A stretch of DNA of 48,426 nucleotides from Meiothermus hypogaeus (GCF_003574035.1 NZ_QWKY01000021.1:1-48426), one strand, 5' to 3'. Positions 7,058-18,704 are shown, numbered from the stretch's first letter. Translations and numbers: made by a program. The notes: a model not told the origin generated them from the letters alone.

Positions 7058-8320
7058 CTAAGGCTTTTGAAGTATTTCCAGAACTTGTTTGGCCACACGC
7101 TCCCCCAGATCCAGTCCGCCACTGCCATCAAAAAACCAGTGGATACCCGCAATGATGCGCGAATAGGAGGCTTCTTTTGCCATATTGTCCCAGGTTTTGG
7201 CTTCGCCGGGGAAGAAAGCGGTCAGGATGGTGGCCGCAGCCCCACTTACCGACGAGTGACCGGAAGGATAGGCAGGAAAGCGAGGTGTGGGCAAATAAGG
7301 CCGCCAGTGCTTATCAAAGGTAGCTACCCACTGGTCGGGACGGGCCGTGTAATATATGAATTTATCCCGCCAGCAGGCTATGAAAGAGTTGTGCATGGCC
7401 ACATTGAGGGCGGCCAGTATGGCCACCGCATCTGCGGCCTGATATTCTCGTTTTCTCAAAATTTCGACTGCGGCTTCCTGCCAAAGCCCTGCGGGCGTGA
7501 CCGTACCGGGATCTCCTGCCCATTTTTCGGCAATCTGTTGTCCATAGTCATCCAGTTTCTGCTGCTCGGCCCAGAATAAAGTGCGTTCACGTTCGAACTC
7601 GGGGGAGTTCCAGGCTGGGGGTGGACTCGAGCGGGCCAGTTCTGCCGGTGTCACACCAATTGGGGTCACGTTGCCCCAGCCCGGTTCGGCGGCGGGGCGA
7701 CCCAGGGGTAAAACCCAGACCCCAGGTGCTGGAGCCGGGTAGGTAGGAATAACCTGGCGAGCTGCACCATCCCGGCGGCCCCAGGCCACCACCTGAAGCC
7801 CAATCTGTCGGCCTATTTCCCGAGAAAGCCGTAGATTTCTCTCGGCAAACCCCGCACTCGAGGCCTGGGCATAGATGTTAGCAGTGGTCTGGCGAATGGC
7901 GTCTTTCAGGTTGGGAAAAGTGGGGTGCAGGTAGAGCATCACCTCCTGCGCCGCATAAGCCACTACCACATTGGGCTCGGCTTCGGGGTATTTGCGCAGC
8001 AGATACAAACTATCGTTCATCGCCACCGAGAGCAGCGCCAGGGCCCGTGCCGTGCGGGGCGGCGAGAACATCTGGGTCTGGATACCCAGTAGCTCCAGTC
8101 GTTGTAGCTCGCTTAAGGTATCCCAACTGAGGTTAGTGGGAAGCGGGTTGGGGCTGGCTTGCAGTTGAGCCCCCAGGCGCTCAACTGCCGGTGTGGTGGT
8201 CGCAATCCAGGCCCTGGATTGAATCTGCTGGGCCGACCCTGGACCAGAGATACAAAGTAACAAAACCACCAAAGACCAAGTCAAAGTTCTCGAGGTCAAG
8301 CGTTGTTGTACAAACGGCAT
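7058..8320 (-). CDS. Secreted PAP2 / vanadium haloperoxidase-like phosphatase
   Basis: 420 residues. A signal peptide (hydrophobic LVVLLLCISGPGSAQ) indicates export. The three PAP2 motifs are present near the C-terminus: KFIYYTARP (K-x6-RP), YPSGHS (PSGH) and SRIIAGIHWFFD (SR-x5-H-x3-D). This set binds phosphate or vanadate, so the protein is either an acid phosphatase or a vanadium-dependent haloperoxidase. The long alpha-helical N-terminal part fits the haloperoxidase-like group better than short PAP2 phosphatases. A TAAAGT box 7 nt before the ATG suggests leaderless transcription. It is divergent from the FG-GAP gene across repeat copy 2. Confidence 0.85.
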   Translation of the reverse strand: MPFVQQRLTSRTLTWSLVVLLLCISGPGSAQQIQSRAWIATTTPAVERLGAQLQASPNPLPTNLSWDTLSELQRLELLGIQTQMFSPPRTARALALLSVAMNDSLYLLRKYPEAEPNVVVAYAAQEVMLYLHPTFPNLKDAIRQTTANIYAQASSAGFAERNLRLSREIGRQIGLQVVAWGRRDGAARQVIPTYPAPAPGVWVLPLGRPAAEPGWGNVTPIGVTPAELARSSPPPAWNSPEFERERTLFWAEQQKLDDYGQQIAEKWAGDPGTVTPAGLWQEAAVEILRKREYQAADAVAILAALNVAMHNSFIACWRDKFIYYTARPDQWVATFDKHWRPYLPTPRFPAYPSGHSSVSGAAATILTAFFPGEAKTWDNMAKEASYSRIIAGIHWFFDGSGGLDLGERVAKQVLEILQKP

Positions 8321-8327
8321 AATCTAA

Positions 8328-8333
8328 ACTTTA
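8328..8333 (-). promoter_or_regulatory. -10 box of the PAP2 gene (leaderless type)
   Basis: TAAAGT on the minus strand with 7 nt to the ATG; no SD is present. Confidence 0.4.
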
Positions 8334-8403
8334 ACGCATCTTTGCTTGGCAAACACAAACGCCGGAGGTTGTACCAGCCGTGGGCTAAGCGGTATGGTTT
8401 TTT

Positions 8404-8677
8404 ATACCAGATTCGGTTAGTTCGTCACCAAAGGGTGACGAACTAACCCGACCGAAGTTATCCGCGTAGCGGAGGGCGATACCGCCCCTTGGAAGTTATC
8501 CGCGTAGCGGAGGGCGATACCGCCCCTTGGAAGGGAGACGCTTTCTTCGCCGACCGACAGTGAAGGGCCATCGGCCCCCGGCTAGCGCCGGTACTCAAGG
8601 GAGCGGTGTGCTCTAGGATTCAAAAAGACAGCCTCTGGTGTTTTTGGTTTTGTAAACTGTCTTTTTGAATCCGGTAT
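8404..8677 (+). repeat. MITE-like palindromic element, copy 2 (long form, 274 bp)
   Basis: Same ends and the same two hairpins as copy 1. In addition it has a GC-rich core with two tandem copies of a 38-bp unit (8454-8491 and 8492-8529). Each unit contains two small dyads, TCCGC-gta-GCGGA and GGGCG-atac-CGCCC. The core continues with a dyad-rich stretch ending before CTCTAGGATTC. It occupies most of the 434-bp gap between two divergent genes for secreted proteins; the remainder is promoter sequence. Confidence 0.92.
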
Positions 8678-8741
8678 TAGCGTTTGATTGGGGCGTTCAA
8701 AGTTTCTTTTTGTGCTCTCATTCGGGCCAAAGTAGTTGCGG

Positions 8742-8747
8742 TATCAT
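8742..8747 (+). promoter_or_regulatory. -10 box of the FG-GAP/ASPIC gene (leaderless type)
   Basis: TATCAT with 7 nt to ATG 8755, and no SD. This decides the start against an upstream in-frame codon inside the repeat. Confidence 0.5.
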
Positions 8748-8754
8748 CCCCTTA

Positions 8755-10380
8755 ATGAATCCACCGCGGGCATTGCTGGTCTGCCTTGGGTTGTGGTTTT
8801 CGGGCTGGACGCTGGCTCAGGTTGCCATCCCCAATTTCATTGAGGAGACGCAGAGTTCGGGCCTCGAGAGCCGCTTTGATGGTGACTTTGTGGTAGGTGG
8901 GGGGGTGGCGGCTTTTGACTGCAACGACGACGGCCTGCCCGAGCTCGTCCTCTCGGGCGGCACCAATCGGGCCAAGCTCTACCTCAATCAAAGTGTAGTG
9001 GGCGGGGCCCTGCGCTTCAGGGAACAAACTGCGGGGGTCGAACTCGAGCAAGTGGTGGGGGCCTACCCCCTAGACATTGACAGCGACGGCAAAACCGACC
9101 TGGTTCTGCTCAGGTCAGGAGAGGATGTCCTGTTGCGTGGATTGGGCAATTGCCGTTTTGAAAACGCAAACCGTCTGTGGGGGTTCCAGGGAGGCAACAC
9201 CTGGACCACCGCCTTTGCAGCAACCTGGGAAAAAGGCCAGAGCTGGCCCACCCTGGCTACCGGAGGCTATGTCAATCGCGGTACCCAGTTTCCCTGGGGA
9301 AGTTGTCGGGGTAATGCCCTCTACCGCCCTGCTCCAGGTAGCAGGGGGTTTGCCCCACCTGTAGCGCTCGAGCCCAGCTTCTGTGCCTTATCGATGCTTT
9401 TTTCTGACTGGAACCGCTCGGGCACCCCGGCGCTGCGGGTCTCAAACGATCGTGAGTACTACCAGGGCAAAGGCCAGGAGCAGCTTTGGCAGATCATTCC
9501 CGGCCAACCCCCAAGGCTTTTCTCCGAGGCCGAGGGCTGGAAGCGTCTGCAAATTTGGGGCATGGGCATTGCCAGTTACGACCTTACCGGCACCGGCTAC
9601 CCGGTCTACTACCTGACCAGCATGGGCGACAACAAACTCCAGATGCTGGAGTCGCCCAACCGACCCAGCTACACCGACATCGCCTTCCGGCGCAACGCCA
9701 CCGCCCACCGACCCTATACCGGAGGCGACGTGCATATGTCTACGGCTTGGCACGCCCAGTTTGAGGATGTCAACAACGACGGCCTGATTGACCTTTTTGT
9801 GTCCAAGGGCAATGTGGGCTTCATGCGCGAGGCCGCCGCCCGCGATCCCAATAACCTGCTGCTCGGCAAGCCCGACGGCACATTTGTGGAGGTTGGCGAT
9901 AAAGCTGGAATTGCGAGCTTTCTTCGCGGTCGCGGAGCCCAGGTCATGGATTTCAATGCAGATGGACTGCTAGACATTGTGGTAGTCAACCGGCTTGACC
10001 GAGCGCAGATCTGGCGCAATTTGGGGGGAACCACCCCTAGCCCTGCATCCGCTACCCCGCCAGCTGCCCTACCGCTGGGAAATTGGTTGCAAGTACGGCT
10101 CCAACAGCCAGGCCCCAACCCCGATGCTATTGGAGCCTGGCTGGAAGTACAGCTTGCCAATCGCGTTCTACGGCGCGAGTTGACTGTAGGTGGCGGGCAC
10201 GCGAGCGGAGGGTTGGGCTGGATCCACTTTGGCGTAGCCAGTGCAGCGCAGGTACGCATGCGGGTACTATGGCCCGATGGTCAGTGGGAGGAGTGGCGGG
10301 AAGTTCAGACCAACCAGTTTGTCATTCTTAAACGAGGGAAGGGTATTCAACGTTTTTTGCCAGCCAGCAACCAACCGTAA
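8755..10380 (+). CDS. Secreted FG-GAP repeat / ASPIC-UnbV (CRTAC1-like) protein
   Basis: 541 residues with a signal peptide (ALLVCLGLWFSGWTLAQ). Four calcium-binding FG-GAP/VCBS-type loops are visible: DCNDDGLPEL, DIDSDGKTDL, DVNNDGLIDL and DFNADGLLDI. The region is probably a seven-bladed beta-propeller. The C-terminal ASPIC/UnbV domain is seen in LQVRLQQPGPNPDAIGAWLEV, GGGHASGG and VRMRVLWPDG. Such proteins are extracellular or surface-attached and their role is unknown. ATG 8755 is chosen because it starts the signal peptide and lies 7 nt after a -10 box. A longer reading would begin inside the repeat. Confidence 0.85.
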   Translation: MNPPRALLVCLGLWFSGWTLAQVAIPNFIEETQSSGLESRFDGDFVVGGGVAAFDCNDDGLPELVLSGGTNRAKLYLNQSVVGGALRFREQTAGVELEQVVGAYPLDIDSDGKTDLVLLRSGEDVLLRGLGNCRFENANRLWGFQGGNTWTTAFAATWEKGQSWPTLATGGYVNRGTQFPWGSCRGNALYRPAPGSRGFAPPVALEPSFCALSMLFSDWNRSGTPALRVSNDREYYQGKGQEQLWQIIPGQPPRLFSEAEGWKRLQIWGMGIASYDLTGTGYPVYYLTSMGDNKLQMLESPNRPSYTDIAFRRNATAHRPYTGGDVHMSTAWHAQFEDVNNDGLIDLFVSKGNVGFMREAAARDPNNLLLGKPDGTFVEVGDKAGIASFLRGRGAQVMDFNADGLLDIVVVNRLDRAQIWRNLGGTTPSPASATPPAALPLGNWLQVRLQQPGPNPDAIGAWLEVQLANRVLRRELTVGGGHASGGLGWIHFGVASAAQVRMRVLWPDGQWEEWREVQTNQFVILKRGKGIQRFLPASNQP

Positions 10381-10478
10381 AAATTGAAAATCCCCGTTCT
10401 AAGAACACAGTCCTGTGATGTAGCGGCCATCCTTTTGTAATCTGGGCCGCGTTGCAAAAAGAATGAGCCCGCCAGGCA

Positions 10479-10508
10479 TTGACATTTTCTTCTTAATAAA
10501 TGTATTTT
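10479..10508 (+). promoter_or_regulatory. Promoter of the xylF-like sugar ABC operon
   Basis: A perfect TTGACA (10479-10484), an 18-bp spacer and TATTTT (10503-10508). It lies 75 bp before the binding-protein gene, with an AT-rich spacer. It is the best -35 element in the window. Confidence 0.6.
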
Positions 10509-10528
10509 CTTCTCGAGTCGAACAAAAA

Positions 10529-10542
10529 ATGAAGCGCTTTAA
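10529..10542 (+). promoter_or_regulatory. LacI-family-type operator candidate
   Basis: The palindrome AAGCGCTT (10532-10539) sits within AATGAAGCGCTTTA, which resembles the CG-centred operators of LacI/GalR-family repressors and cre sites. It lies about 20 bp after the -10, where a repressor would block initiation. No lacI-type gene is in the window. Confidence 0.4.
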
Positions 10543-10583
10543 CAGCCAGTAACGTCGGCTCACTTTACACAAGGGGAGGGAGT

Positions 10584-11621
10584 ATGAAGCGATTCCTCAA
10601 GGTGATGGTGTTGGTCCTGTTCGCAATGGCAATACCCTCTTTCGCGCAGCAGGTGATCGTAGGGGTAAGCTGGGCCAACTTCCAGGAAGAACGCTGGAAA
10701 ATAGATGAGCGGGCCATCCGCGACCAGCTCGGACGCATGGGCGCTACCTACATCAGCGCCGACGCGCAAAGCTCCTCGGAAAAGCAGCTCAACGACATTG
10801 ATGCCCTGATCGCCCGGGGTGCCAAGGCCCTGATCATCCTGGCCTGGGACAAAGATGCTATTCTCCCCGCCATTGATAAAGCCAAGGCTGCGGGCATTCC
10901 GGTGGTGGCCTACGACCGCCTGATCGAAAACGACTACGCCTACTACATCACCTTCGACAACGTGGAGGTAGGCCGGATGCAAGCTCGGGAGGTGTTCAAA
11001 GCCCGTCCCAAAGGCAACTACGCCTTCATCCTGGGAGCCAACACCGACCCCAACGCCGACTTCCTGCATAAGGGACAGCTCGAGGTGCTCGACGCCGCCA
11101 TCAAGCGCGGTGACATCAAGGTGGTGGGCAAGCAGTACACCGAGGGCTGGAAGCCCGAGGTTGCCCAGCGCAACATGGAGCAGATCCTCACCGCCAACGC
11201 CAACAAAGTAGATGCGGTGGTGGCCTCTAACGATGGCACCGCCGGGGGCGTGGTAGCGGCACTGGCCGCCGTTGGCCTAGCCGGAAAGGTGCCGGTCTCA
11301 GGTCAGGACGGCGACCAGGCCGCCCTCAATCGGGTAGCCCGTGGACTGCAAACCGTAAGCGTCTGGAAAGACGCCCGCGAGCTGGGTCGCAGAGCCGCCG
11401 AAGCAGCCGTGCTGATGGCCCGTGGTACTCCCATGGACAAGCTACCGGGCCGAACCATTTTTGCCGACGGCCCCAATAAGGTTCGCATGAACGCCCTCTT
11501 GCTCAAACCCATCCCGATTACCCGGCAGAACCTCGATGTGGTGCTGCGGGCAGGCTGGATTACCAAGCAAGCTCTCTGCCAGGGGGTGAGCGGAGCAGGG
11601 GCACCGGCGGCCTGCCGTTAG
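10584..11621 (+). CDS. xylF: Xylose-type sugar ABC transporter substrate-binding protein
   Basis: A 345-residue periplasmic-binding protein of the type I (LacI-like) fold with a signal peptide ([16 protein letters not shown]). It shows the XylF-like pattern [52 protein letters not shown] and [17 protein letters not shown]-xylose is the likely ligand, but related proteins bind other sugars. An SD (GGGGAGGG) precedes ATG 10584. A strong intrinsic terminator follows before the permease gene, which should favour excess binding protein. Confidence 0.85.
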   Translation: MKRFLKVMVLVLFAMAIPSFAQQVIVGVSWANFQEERWKIDERAIRDQLGRMGATYISADAQSSSEKQLNDIDALIARGAKALIILAWDKDAILPAIDKAKAAGIPVVAYDRLIENDYAYYITFDNVEVGRMQAREVFKARPKGNYAFILGANTDPNADFLHKGQLEVLDAAIKRGDIKVVGKQYTEGWKPEVAQRNMEQILTANANKVDAVVASNDGTAGGVVAALAAVGLAGKVPVSGQDGDQAALNRVARGLQTVSVWKDARELGRRAAEAAVLMARGTPMDKLPGRTIFADGPNKVRMNALLLKPIPITRQNLDVVLRAGWITKQALCQGVSGAGAPAACR

Positions 11622-11640
11622 AATCCAGCTTTACCGTCGA

Positions 11641-11666
11641 GGGTGGGCAGTTTGCCCACCCTTTTT
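11641..11666 (+). terminator. Intrinsic terminator between xylF and xylH
   Basis: A 9-bp perfect stem, GGGTGGGCA with TGCCCACCC, a 3-nt loop and five T. It lies 20 bp after the xylF stop and inside the operon, so it should reduce read-through into the permease and ATPase genes. Confidence 0.85.
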
Positions 11667-11715
11667 CCGGTCAAAATATGTCTACACGTACGAACGCTAA
11701 CTGCAAGAGCTCCGT

Positions 11716-11721
11716 TATAAT
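11716..11721 (+). promoter_or_regulatory. Internal -10 box before xylH
   Basis: A perfect TATAAT in TTATAATCG, 39 bp before the permease start and just after the terminator. No good -35 is seen. It may be a second promoter for the downstream genes. Confidence 0.4.
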
Positions 11722-11759
11722 CGATTCCGACAATCAAAACCTGGCGGAGGACTTTGAAC

Positions 11760-12980
11760 ATGCAAACACAAGCAGCCTCGAGAGCCAACGCAAACCTGGT
11801 GCAAAGTCTGGGGGTTGATGGGCGCATCCTGACCATGCTGGTGGTGCTGGCCGTGGTATGGACGGTATTCCAGATACTCACCCTGGGTCAGCCGGGACAG
11901 TTCCTGAGTCCACAAAACCTCTGGAACCTTTCTGTGCAAACAGCGGTAGTGGGCATCATGGTGGGCGGCATGGTGATGGTGATTGTGACCCGCCAGATTG
12001 ACCTTTCGGTGGGTTCCATCCTGGGCTTCAGCGGTATGATCATGGCCCTGATCCAGACGGTGCCGCCTTTGGGCTGGGGTGGGAACTGGATTCTGGCATT
12101 GCTGGCGGGCTTGTTGCTGGGGGCATTGATCGGAGCCTTTCAGGGGTACTGGGTGGCCTACTGGGCCGTACCCGCTTTTGTGGTTACGCTGGCCGGATTG
12201 CTCATTTTTCGCAATGCCACCTTTATCGTGGCCAGTGGGCGTACCATCGGGCCCCTTAACGACAACTTCAAGGTCTTGGGGGGCGGCCTGAATGGTTCGA
12301 TCGGGGAGTTCTGGACCTGGGTGGTGGGGCTGGTAGTAATGGCGTATATCGTCTATCAGGCCCTCACCAACCGCAGCAGGCGTATCAAAAACGGCCTTCC
12401 GGTGCGGCCGGTCTGGGCCGAGGCGGTGGTCAATGGGATTCTGCTGGCCCTGACCCTGGCTTTCGTGCTGGTCATGAATGCCTTCCCCTATCCGGGTACC
12501 AACATTCCACGGGGGATGCCGGTACCCGTCTTGATTACCCTGGTGGTGCTCTTTGCCCTGAACTGGGTGGCCCTCAACACCCGGTTTGGTCGCTACGTGT
12601 TCGCCATCGGCGGCAACCCGGAAGCAGCCCTGCTGGCCGGTATCAACGTCAAGCGGATACTGGTGGCGGTATTTGCCCTGATGGGGATGCTGGCTGCCCT
12701 GGCCGGGGCGGTGCAGGCTGCCCGCCTGAACTTCGTGACCAACAGCATGGGCAACCTCCTCGAGCTCGACGTGATTGCGGCTGCCGTGATTGGCGGCACG
12801 GCCCTGGCGGGGGGCAGTGGAACCATCGTGGGAGCCGCATTGGGGGCCCTCCTGATGTCCTCCCTGCGCAGCGGGATGGTGCTGATGGGGATGCCGACCG
12901 AATGGCAAAACGTGGTGTTGGGCGCGGTGCTGCTGGCAGCCGTAATCTGGAACACGGTGTATCTGAGGAACCGGAGGTGA
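11760..12980 (+). CDS. xylH: Xylose-type sugar ABC transporter permease
   Basis: 406 residues with about ten membrane segments, of the BPD_transp_2 (AraH/RbsC/XylH) family. Typical pieces are [57 protein letters not shown] (EAA-like coupling loop) and [26 protein letters not shown]. The length and the large loop near residues 200-230 fit XylH rather than the roughly 320-residue RbsC. An SD GGAGG (11746-11750) is 9 nt from ATG 11760; the in-frame TTG at 11754 would be too close. It follows the xylF terminator and is followed by the ATPase after 2 nt. Confidence 0.85.
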   Translation: MQTQAASRANANLVQSLGVDGRILTMLVVLAVVWTVFQILTLGQPGQFLSPQNLWNLSVQTAVVGIMVGGMVMVIVTRQIDLSVGSILGFSGMIMALIQTVPPLGWGGNWILALLAGLLLGALIGAFQGYWVAYWAVPAFVVTLAGLLIFRNATFIVASGRTIGPLNDNFKVLGGGLNGSIGEFWTWVVGLVVMAYIVYQALTNRSRRIKNGLPVRPVWAEAVVNGILLALTLAFVLVMNAFPYPGTNIPRGMPVPVLITLVVLFALNWVALNTRFGRYVFAIGGNPEAALLAGINVKRILVAVFALMGMLAALAGAVQAARLNFVTNSMGNLLELDVIAAAVIGGTALAGGSGTIVGAALGALLMSSLRSGMVLMGMPTEWQNVVLGAVLLAAVIWNTVYLRNRR

Positions 12981-12982
12981 AC

Positions 12983-13753
12983 ATGACCCCCTTGGTTGAA
13001 ATGCACAACATCAGCCTCCGCTTTGGCGGAAACCAGGCGCTGGACAATGTCTCGGTCAACCTGTACCCCGGCGAGGTGGTGGGGCTCTTGGGTCACAACG
13101 GTGCGGGCAAATCCACCCTGATAAAGGTGCTCTCCGGAGCCTATCGGGCCGATAGCGGCCAGATTCGGGTGAATGGACAAGAGGTGCAGATTCGCACCCC
13201 CCAGGACGCCCAGGCCCAAGGCATCGAGACCATCTACCAGACCCTTGCCCTGGCCGACAACCTCGACGCAGTAGCCAACGTATTTCTGGGGCGGGAGAAG
13301 GTTCGGGGCGTAATGCTGGACGAGGACATCATGGAACTCGAGGCCCGCAAGACCCTGGATCGCCTGCGGGTGAAAATCCCCTCTCTGCGCCTGCCGGTAG
13401 CCCAGATGTCGGGGGGCCAGCGCCAGACGGTGGCCATTGGGCGGGCCATTTATTTCAAAGCCCGCTGTCTGATCATGGATGAACCGACCGCAGCTCTGGG
13501 GCCGGAGGAAACCCAGAAAGTCCACCAGCTCATCAAGGCCCTCAAGGCCGAGGGGGTTGGAATATTCCTCATTAGCCACGACCTGCACGATGTTTTCGAC
13601 CTGGCCGACCGCATCACGGTGATGAAAAACGGGCGACTGGTAGGCACCGTCTACACCCAGGATGTCACCCACGACGACGTGTTGGGCATGATTATCGGTG
13701 GCGTGATGCCCAAAAACGTCCGGCCTGCCGATCAGCCTGCACCGCGGGCTTAA
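12983..13753 (+). CDS. Sugar ABC transporter ATP-binding protein, single domain
   Basis: 256 residues with one ABC cassette: Walker [11 protein letters not shown]-loop region, signature MSGGQRQ, Walker B CLIMDEP with ALGPEE D-loop-like sequence, and the switch His in ISHDLHD. E. coli XylG and RbsA carry two fused cassettes (about 500 residues), so this transporter presumably uses a homodimer. The SD GGAGGTGA contains the permease stop and lies just before ATG 12983, indicating tight coupling. Longer readings would overlap the permease and are not supported. Confidence 0.88.
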   Translation: MTPLVEMHNISLRFGGNQALDNVSVNLYPGEVVGLLGHNGAGKSTLIKVLSGAYRADSGQIRVNGQEVQIRTPQDAQAQGIETIYQTLALADNLDAVANVFLGREKVRGVMLDEDIMELEARKTLDRLRVKIPSLRLPVAQMSGGQRQTVAIGRAIYFKARCLIMDEPTAALGPEETQKVHQLIKALKAEGVGIFLISHDLHDVFDLADRITVMKNGRLVGTVYTQDVTHDDVLGMIIGGVMPKNVRPADQPAPRA

Positions 13754-13787
13754 TGGGCAGAGCACCGAGGGAACGGGAGTCGACCCC

Positions 13788-15134
13788 ATGTCAACCGTAT
13801 CCTTTGTTCCGCACCAGCTGGCATCTATCCAGGTACCTGGCGAGGTTCCGGTTCTACCGCCTGAATTGTTTTCGCAGCGCTATGAGCGCCTCGAGGCCAG
13901 GCGGCAAGAGTCGGGCCTGGATGCCCTCTTGATATATGCCGACCGGGAACACGCCGCCAACCTGGGCTGGCTGACCGACTTCACCCCACGGTTTGAAGAG
14001 GCCCTCTGGATTCAGGTAGGGGGACAGACCCCTACCTTGCTGGTGGGCAACGAGTGCCTGAGCTTTGCCCGTATGGTTTGCAAGCTCGAGGCCCGTTTCG
14101 AGCTCTACCAGGAATTCAGCCTGCCGGGCCAGGATCGCAGCCGAAGTACCGATTTGCCGGGCTTGCTGCGCAAGGCTGGGCTGGGCAAGGGGCTACAGGT
14201 TGGGCTGGTGGGCTGGAAGCCCATGCAGGCCCTGGACGTACCGCACTGGATTGTCGAAGCGATTGAGGCAGTGACGGGCCGGCTTCCCCACAATGCTGCC
14301 GACCTGCTGATGCACCCGGCCACGGGCTTGCGGGCGCGCCTCGAGCCCGAGCAAATCCGCTGGGCCGAGTACGCCTCGGCCCTATCCAGCGAAGGCCTCA
14401 AGAACTGGGTCTTTGGGCTGCGGGAGGGTCAGAGCGAGCGGGAGGCGGCTTTGCACCTGGTATCCTATGGCCTCGAGCTTTCCTGCCACCCCATGGTGAA
14501 CTTTGGTCCGCAAATTCCCAGCGGACTCGGAAGCCCGCGCAATCACCAGGTTCAGCCGGGATTTTATGCCCAGGCCGCCTTTGGCCTAGTGGGGGGGCTG
14601 ACCTGCCGGGCCGGACGGCTGGTGCGCGCGGATTATCGGGAGGACACCGATCGGTACCTGGAACTGGTCATCAACTACCTGCAGGTGGTGCATGCCTGGT
14701 ATGCCACCCTGGGGGTCGGGGTCTTGGCGGGTGAAGTGTTCGCCAAAGCCCATCAGACCAAAAACGACACCTGGGATTTCGCACTGAACCCTGGGCACCT
14801 GATTCAAATGGACGAGTGGCTCGGCAGCCCCTTCAAGAAGGGCTCCGGGGTCGCCCTACAGAGTGGTATGGCCATCCAGCAAGACATTATTCCCGTTCCG
14901 CGGCAGGGTCATGCGGTGGTGAACATGGAGGACGGTCTGGTGCTGGCCGACGCCGACCTGCGCCAGGCGCTAAGGCGCCTCGACCCGGCCCTAATGGAGC
15001 GCGTAGCCCTGCGCCGCAAGGCAATGGAGCAGCTTGGGTATCAGCTTGGCGAGGACGTATTGCCTTTATCCAACATCCAGGGGATTTTCTTCCCTTTTTT
15101 GCTACAGCCTGAATATGTAGCCCGTTTTGACTGA
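13788..15134 (+). CDS. M24 (creatinase/aminopeptidase P-like) protein with degenerate metal site
   Basis: 448 residues with a creatinase-type N-terminal domain (YERLEARRQESGLDALLIYADREHAANL pattern) and a pita-bread C-terminal domain. In active M24 enzymes two Asp, one His and two Glu bind two metals. Here the first Asp position reads QAAFG and the second reads TCRAGR, so both Asp are lost. GHLIQMDEW keeps a His, one Glu appears replaced (QQDIIP), and NMEDGL keeps the last Glu. It is probably not a peptidase, perhaps a binding or regulatory protein. It lies in the sugar ABC operon, 34 bp after the ATPase and 12 bp before a Gfo/Idh gene. Confidence 0.7.
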   Translation: MSTVSFVPHQLASIQVPGEVPVLPPELFSQRYERLEARRQESGLDALLIYADREHAANLGWLTDFTPRFEEALWIQVGGQTPTLLVGNECLSFARMVCKLEARFELYQEFSLPGQDRSRSTDLPGLLRKAGLGKGLQVGLVGWKPMQALDVPHWIVEAIEAVTGRLPHNAADLLMHPATGLRARLEPEQIRWAEYASALSSEGLKNWVFGLREGQSEREAALHLVSYGLELSCHPMVNFGPQIPSGLGSPRNHQVQPGFYAQAAFGLVGGLTCRAGRLVRADYREDTDRYLELVINYLQVVHAWYATLGVGVLAGEVFAKAHQTKNDTWDFALNPGHLIQMDEWLGSPFKKGSGVALQSGMAIQQDIIPVPRQGHAVVNMEDGLVLADADLRQALRRLDPALMERVALRRKAMEQLGYQLGEDVLPLSNIQGIFFPFLLQPEYVARFD

Positions 15135-15146
15135 AAGGAGCGTCTT

Positions 15147-16190
15147 ATGCGAATTGGTATCGTAGGTGCAGGCTGGTGGGCCGGTTTTGCCCACCTTCCC
15201 GCCTTCAGGGATGCAGGGGCTACCATCGCGGGCATCTATAGCCGTACCCCGGCCCACGCCCAAAAACTGGCCGAGCAGTTCGACAGCAGAGCCTTTGAAC
15301 ACTATGAAGACCTGCTGGCCGCCTGCGATGGGGTGGCCATCTCCACCGCCGACCATACCCACGCCCCTCTGGGCATCCAGGCTTTACAGGCGGGCAAGCA
15401 CCTTTTCATGGACAAGCCCCTGGCCCGTACTGCAACGGAGGGGCAGGCCATTCTGGAGGCTGCCAGGGTCTCTGGGCGCATCGGCCTGACCGCCTTCACC
15501 AGCCGGGGCGACCTGGCCGCCGAGATGGCCCAGCAGCTAGTGCGTGCCGGCGAAATTGGCGAGGTGCTTTATCTGAGGGGCTACTTCCACGGCGGCTTCA
15601 TGGGCGACCCCGGGGGTCCCACCCCCTGGCGGGCCAAGGCCGAAACCGGGGGGGCCGGGGGCGCGGTGGCCGACCTGGGGGCCCATCTTTTTGACCTGGT
15701 GCGGATGTTGACAGGCCTCGAGTTCACCCAGGTCATGGCGCAAGGGCACATCCACTTCCAGCGGCCCGACCCCGTCACCAACCTGGACGAAGGAGCGGTG
15801 CTGGCCCGGCTGGGCGAGGCCAGCGGGGCTTTTTCGCTCTCGAGGGTGCACATTGGGGCCGACCAGCGGCTCGAGCTGGAAATCCAGGGCAGCAAGGGTG
15901 CCCTTAAGCTCTCGCCTGCCCTGTGGGGCCAGGGGAAAAGCTGCCAGCTGCTCTTAGCAAGGCGCCCCGGTTTTTATCAAGAGATCGCCCCCGACCCTGG
16001 TCTGCTGCGTGGGCGCGACCCCCAAAGCCCCTGGGGCTACTTCCAGTTTCGGGAACTGGCCCGGCGCTTCATGGAAGCCGTCGCCCAGAACCAGCAACCC
16101 ACCCCCAGCCTCGAGGATGGGCTTATCACCCAAAAGGTGATAGACGCCGCCGTGCAGAGTTGCCAGGAGAACACCTGGGTAAAGGTATAA
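15147..16190 (+). CDS. Gfo/Idh/MocA family oxidoreductase (sugar operon)
   Basis: A 347-residue NAD(P)-dependent dehydrogenase. The Rossmann motif IGIVGAGWWAGFAHLPAF is followed by STADHTHAPLGIQAL and MDKPLART (EKP-like motif). Further on, GGAGGAVADLGAHLFDLVRML carries the conserved Asp and His of the active site. It is the last gene of the sugar ABC operon and has its own SD (AAAGGAG) 12 bp after the M24-like gene. Context suggests oxidation of the imported sugar or a derivative; the substrate is not identifiable. It differs from the Gfo/Idh protein at 5858-6898. Confidence 0.87.
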   Translation: MRIGIVGAGWWAGFAHLPAFRDAGATIAGIYSRTPAHAQKLAEQFDSRAFEHYEDLLAACDGVAISTADHTHAPLGIQALQAGKHLFMDKPLARTATEGQAILEAARVSGRIGLTAFTSRGDLAAEMAQQLVRAGEIGEVLYLRGYFHGGFMGDPGGPTPWRAKAETGGAGGAVADLGAHLFDLVRMLTGLEFTQVMAQGHIHFQRPDPVTNLDEGAVLARLGEASGAFSLSRVHIGADQRLELEIQGSKGALKLSPALWGQGKSCQLLLARRPGFYQEIAPDPGLLRGRDPQSPWGYFQFRELARRFMEAVAQNQQPTPSLEDGLITQKVIDAAVQSCQENTWVKV

Positions 16191-16221
16191 AAGACGAAGG
16201 GTCAATTTGGAATAGGTTTCC

Positions 16222-16250
16222 TTGGGCCTGGCCTGCCGACGGTGTATTCT
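16222..16250 (+). promoter_or_regulatory. glnS promoter
   Basis: TTGGGC (16222-16227), a 17-bp spacer and TATTCT (16245-16250), 12 nt before ATG 16263. Confidence 0.45.
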
Positions 16251-16262
16251 TGGCATGTTGGC

Positions 16263-18641
<2,379 letters not shown>

Positions 18642-18704
18642 GCCCAGGTGTCGCCTGGCTATGGAAGGCGCTGTAAAAGCTGCTGCCGTGCTCTTTAGCG
18701 CTTT

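Noticed and set aside
8454-8529. CRISPR array
   Set aside because: The two 38-bp units abut without spacers and recur inside a dispersed repeat family; no cas gene is present.
12902-12982. N-terminal extension of the sugar ATPase
   Set aside because: It overlaps the permease C-terminus in another frame; SD and ATG at 12983 fit the ABC N-terminus.
11715-13789. Two minus-strand ORFs of nearly 400 codons opposite the sugar permease and ATPase genes
   Set aside because: They are His/Gln/Gly-rich shadow translations of GC-rich genes with clear ABC motifs on the plus strand.
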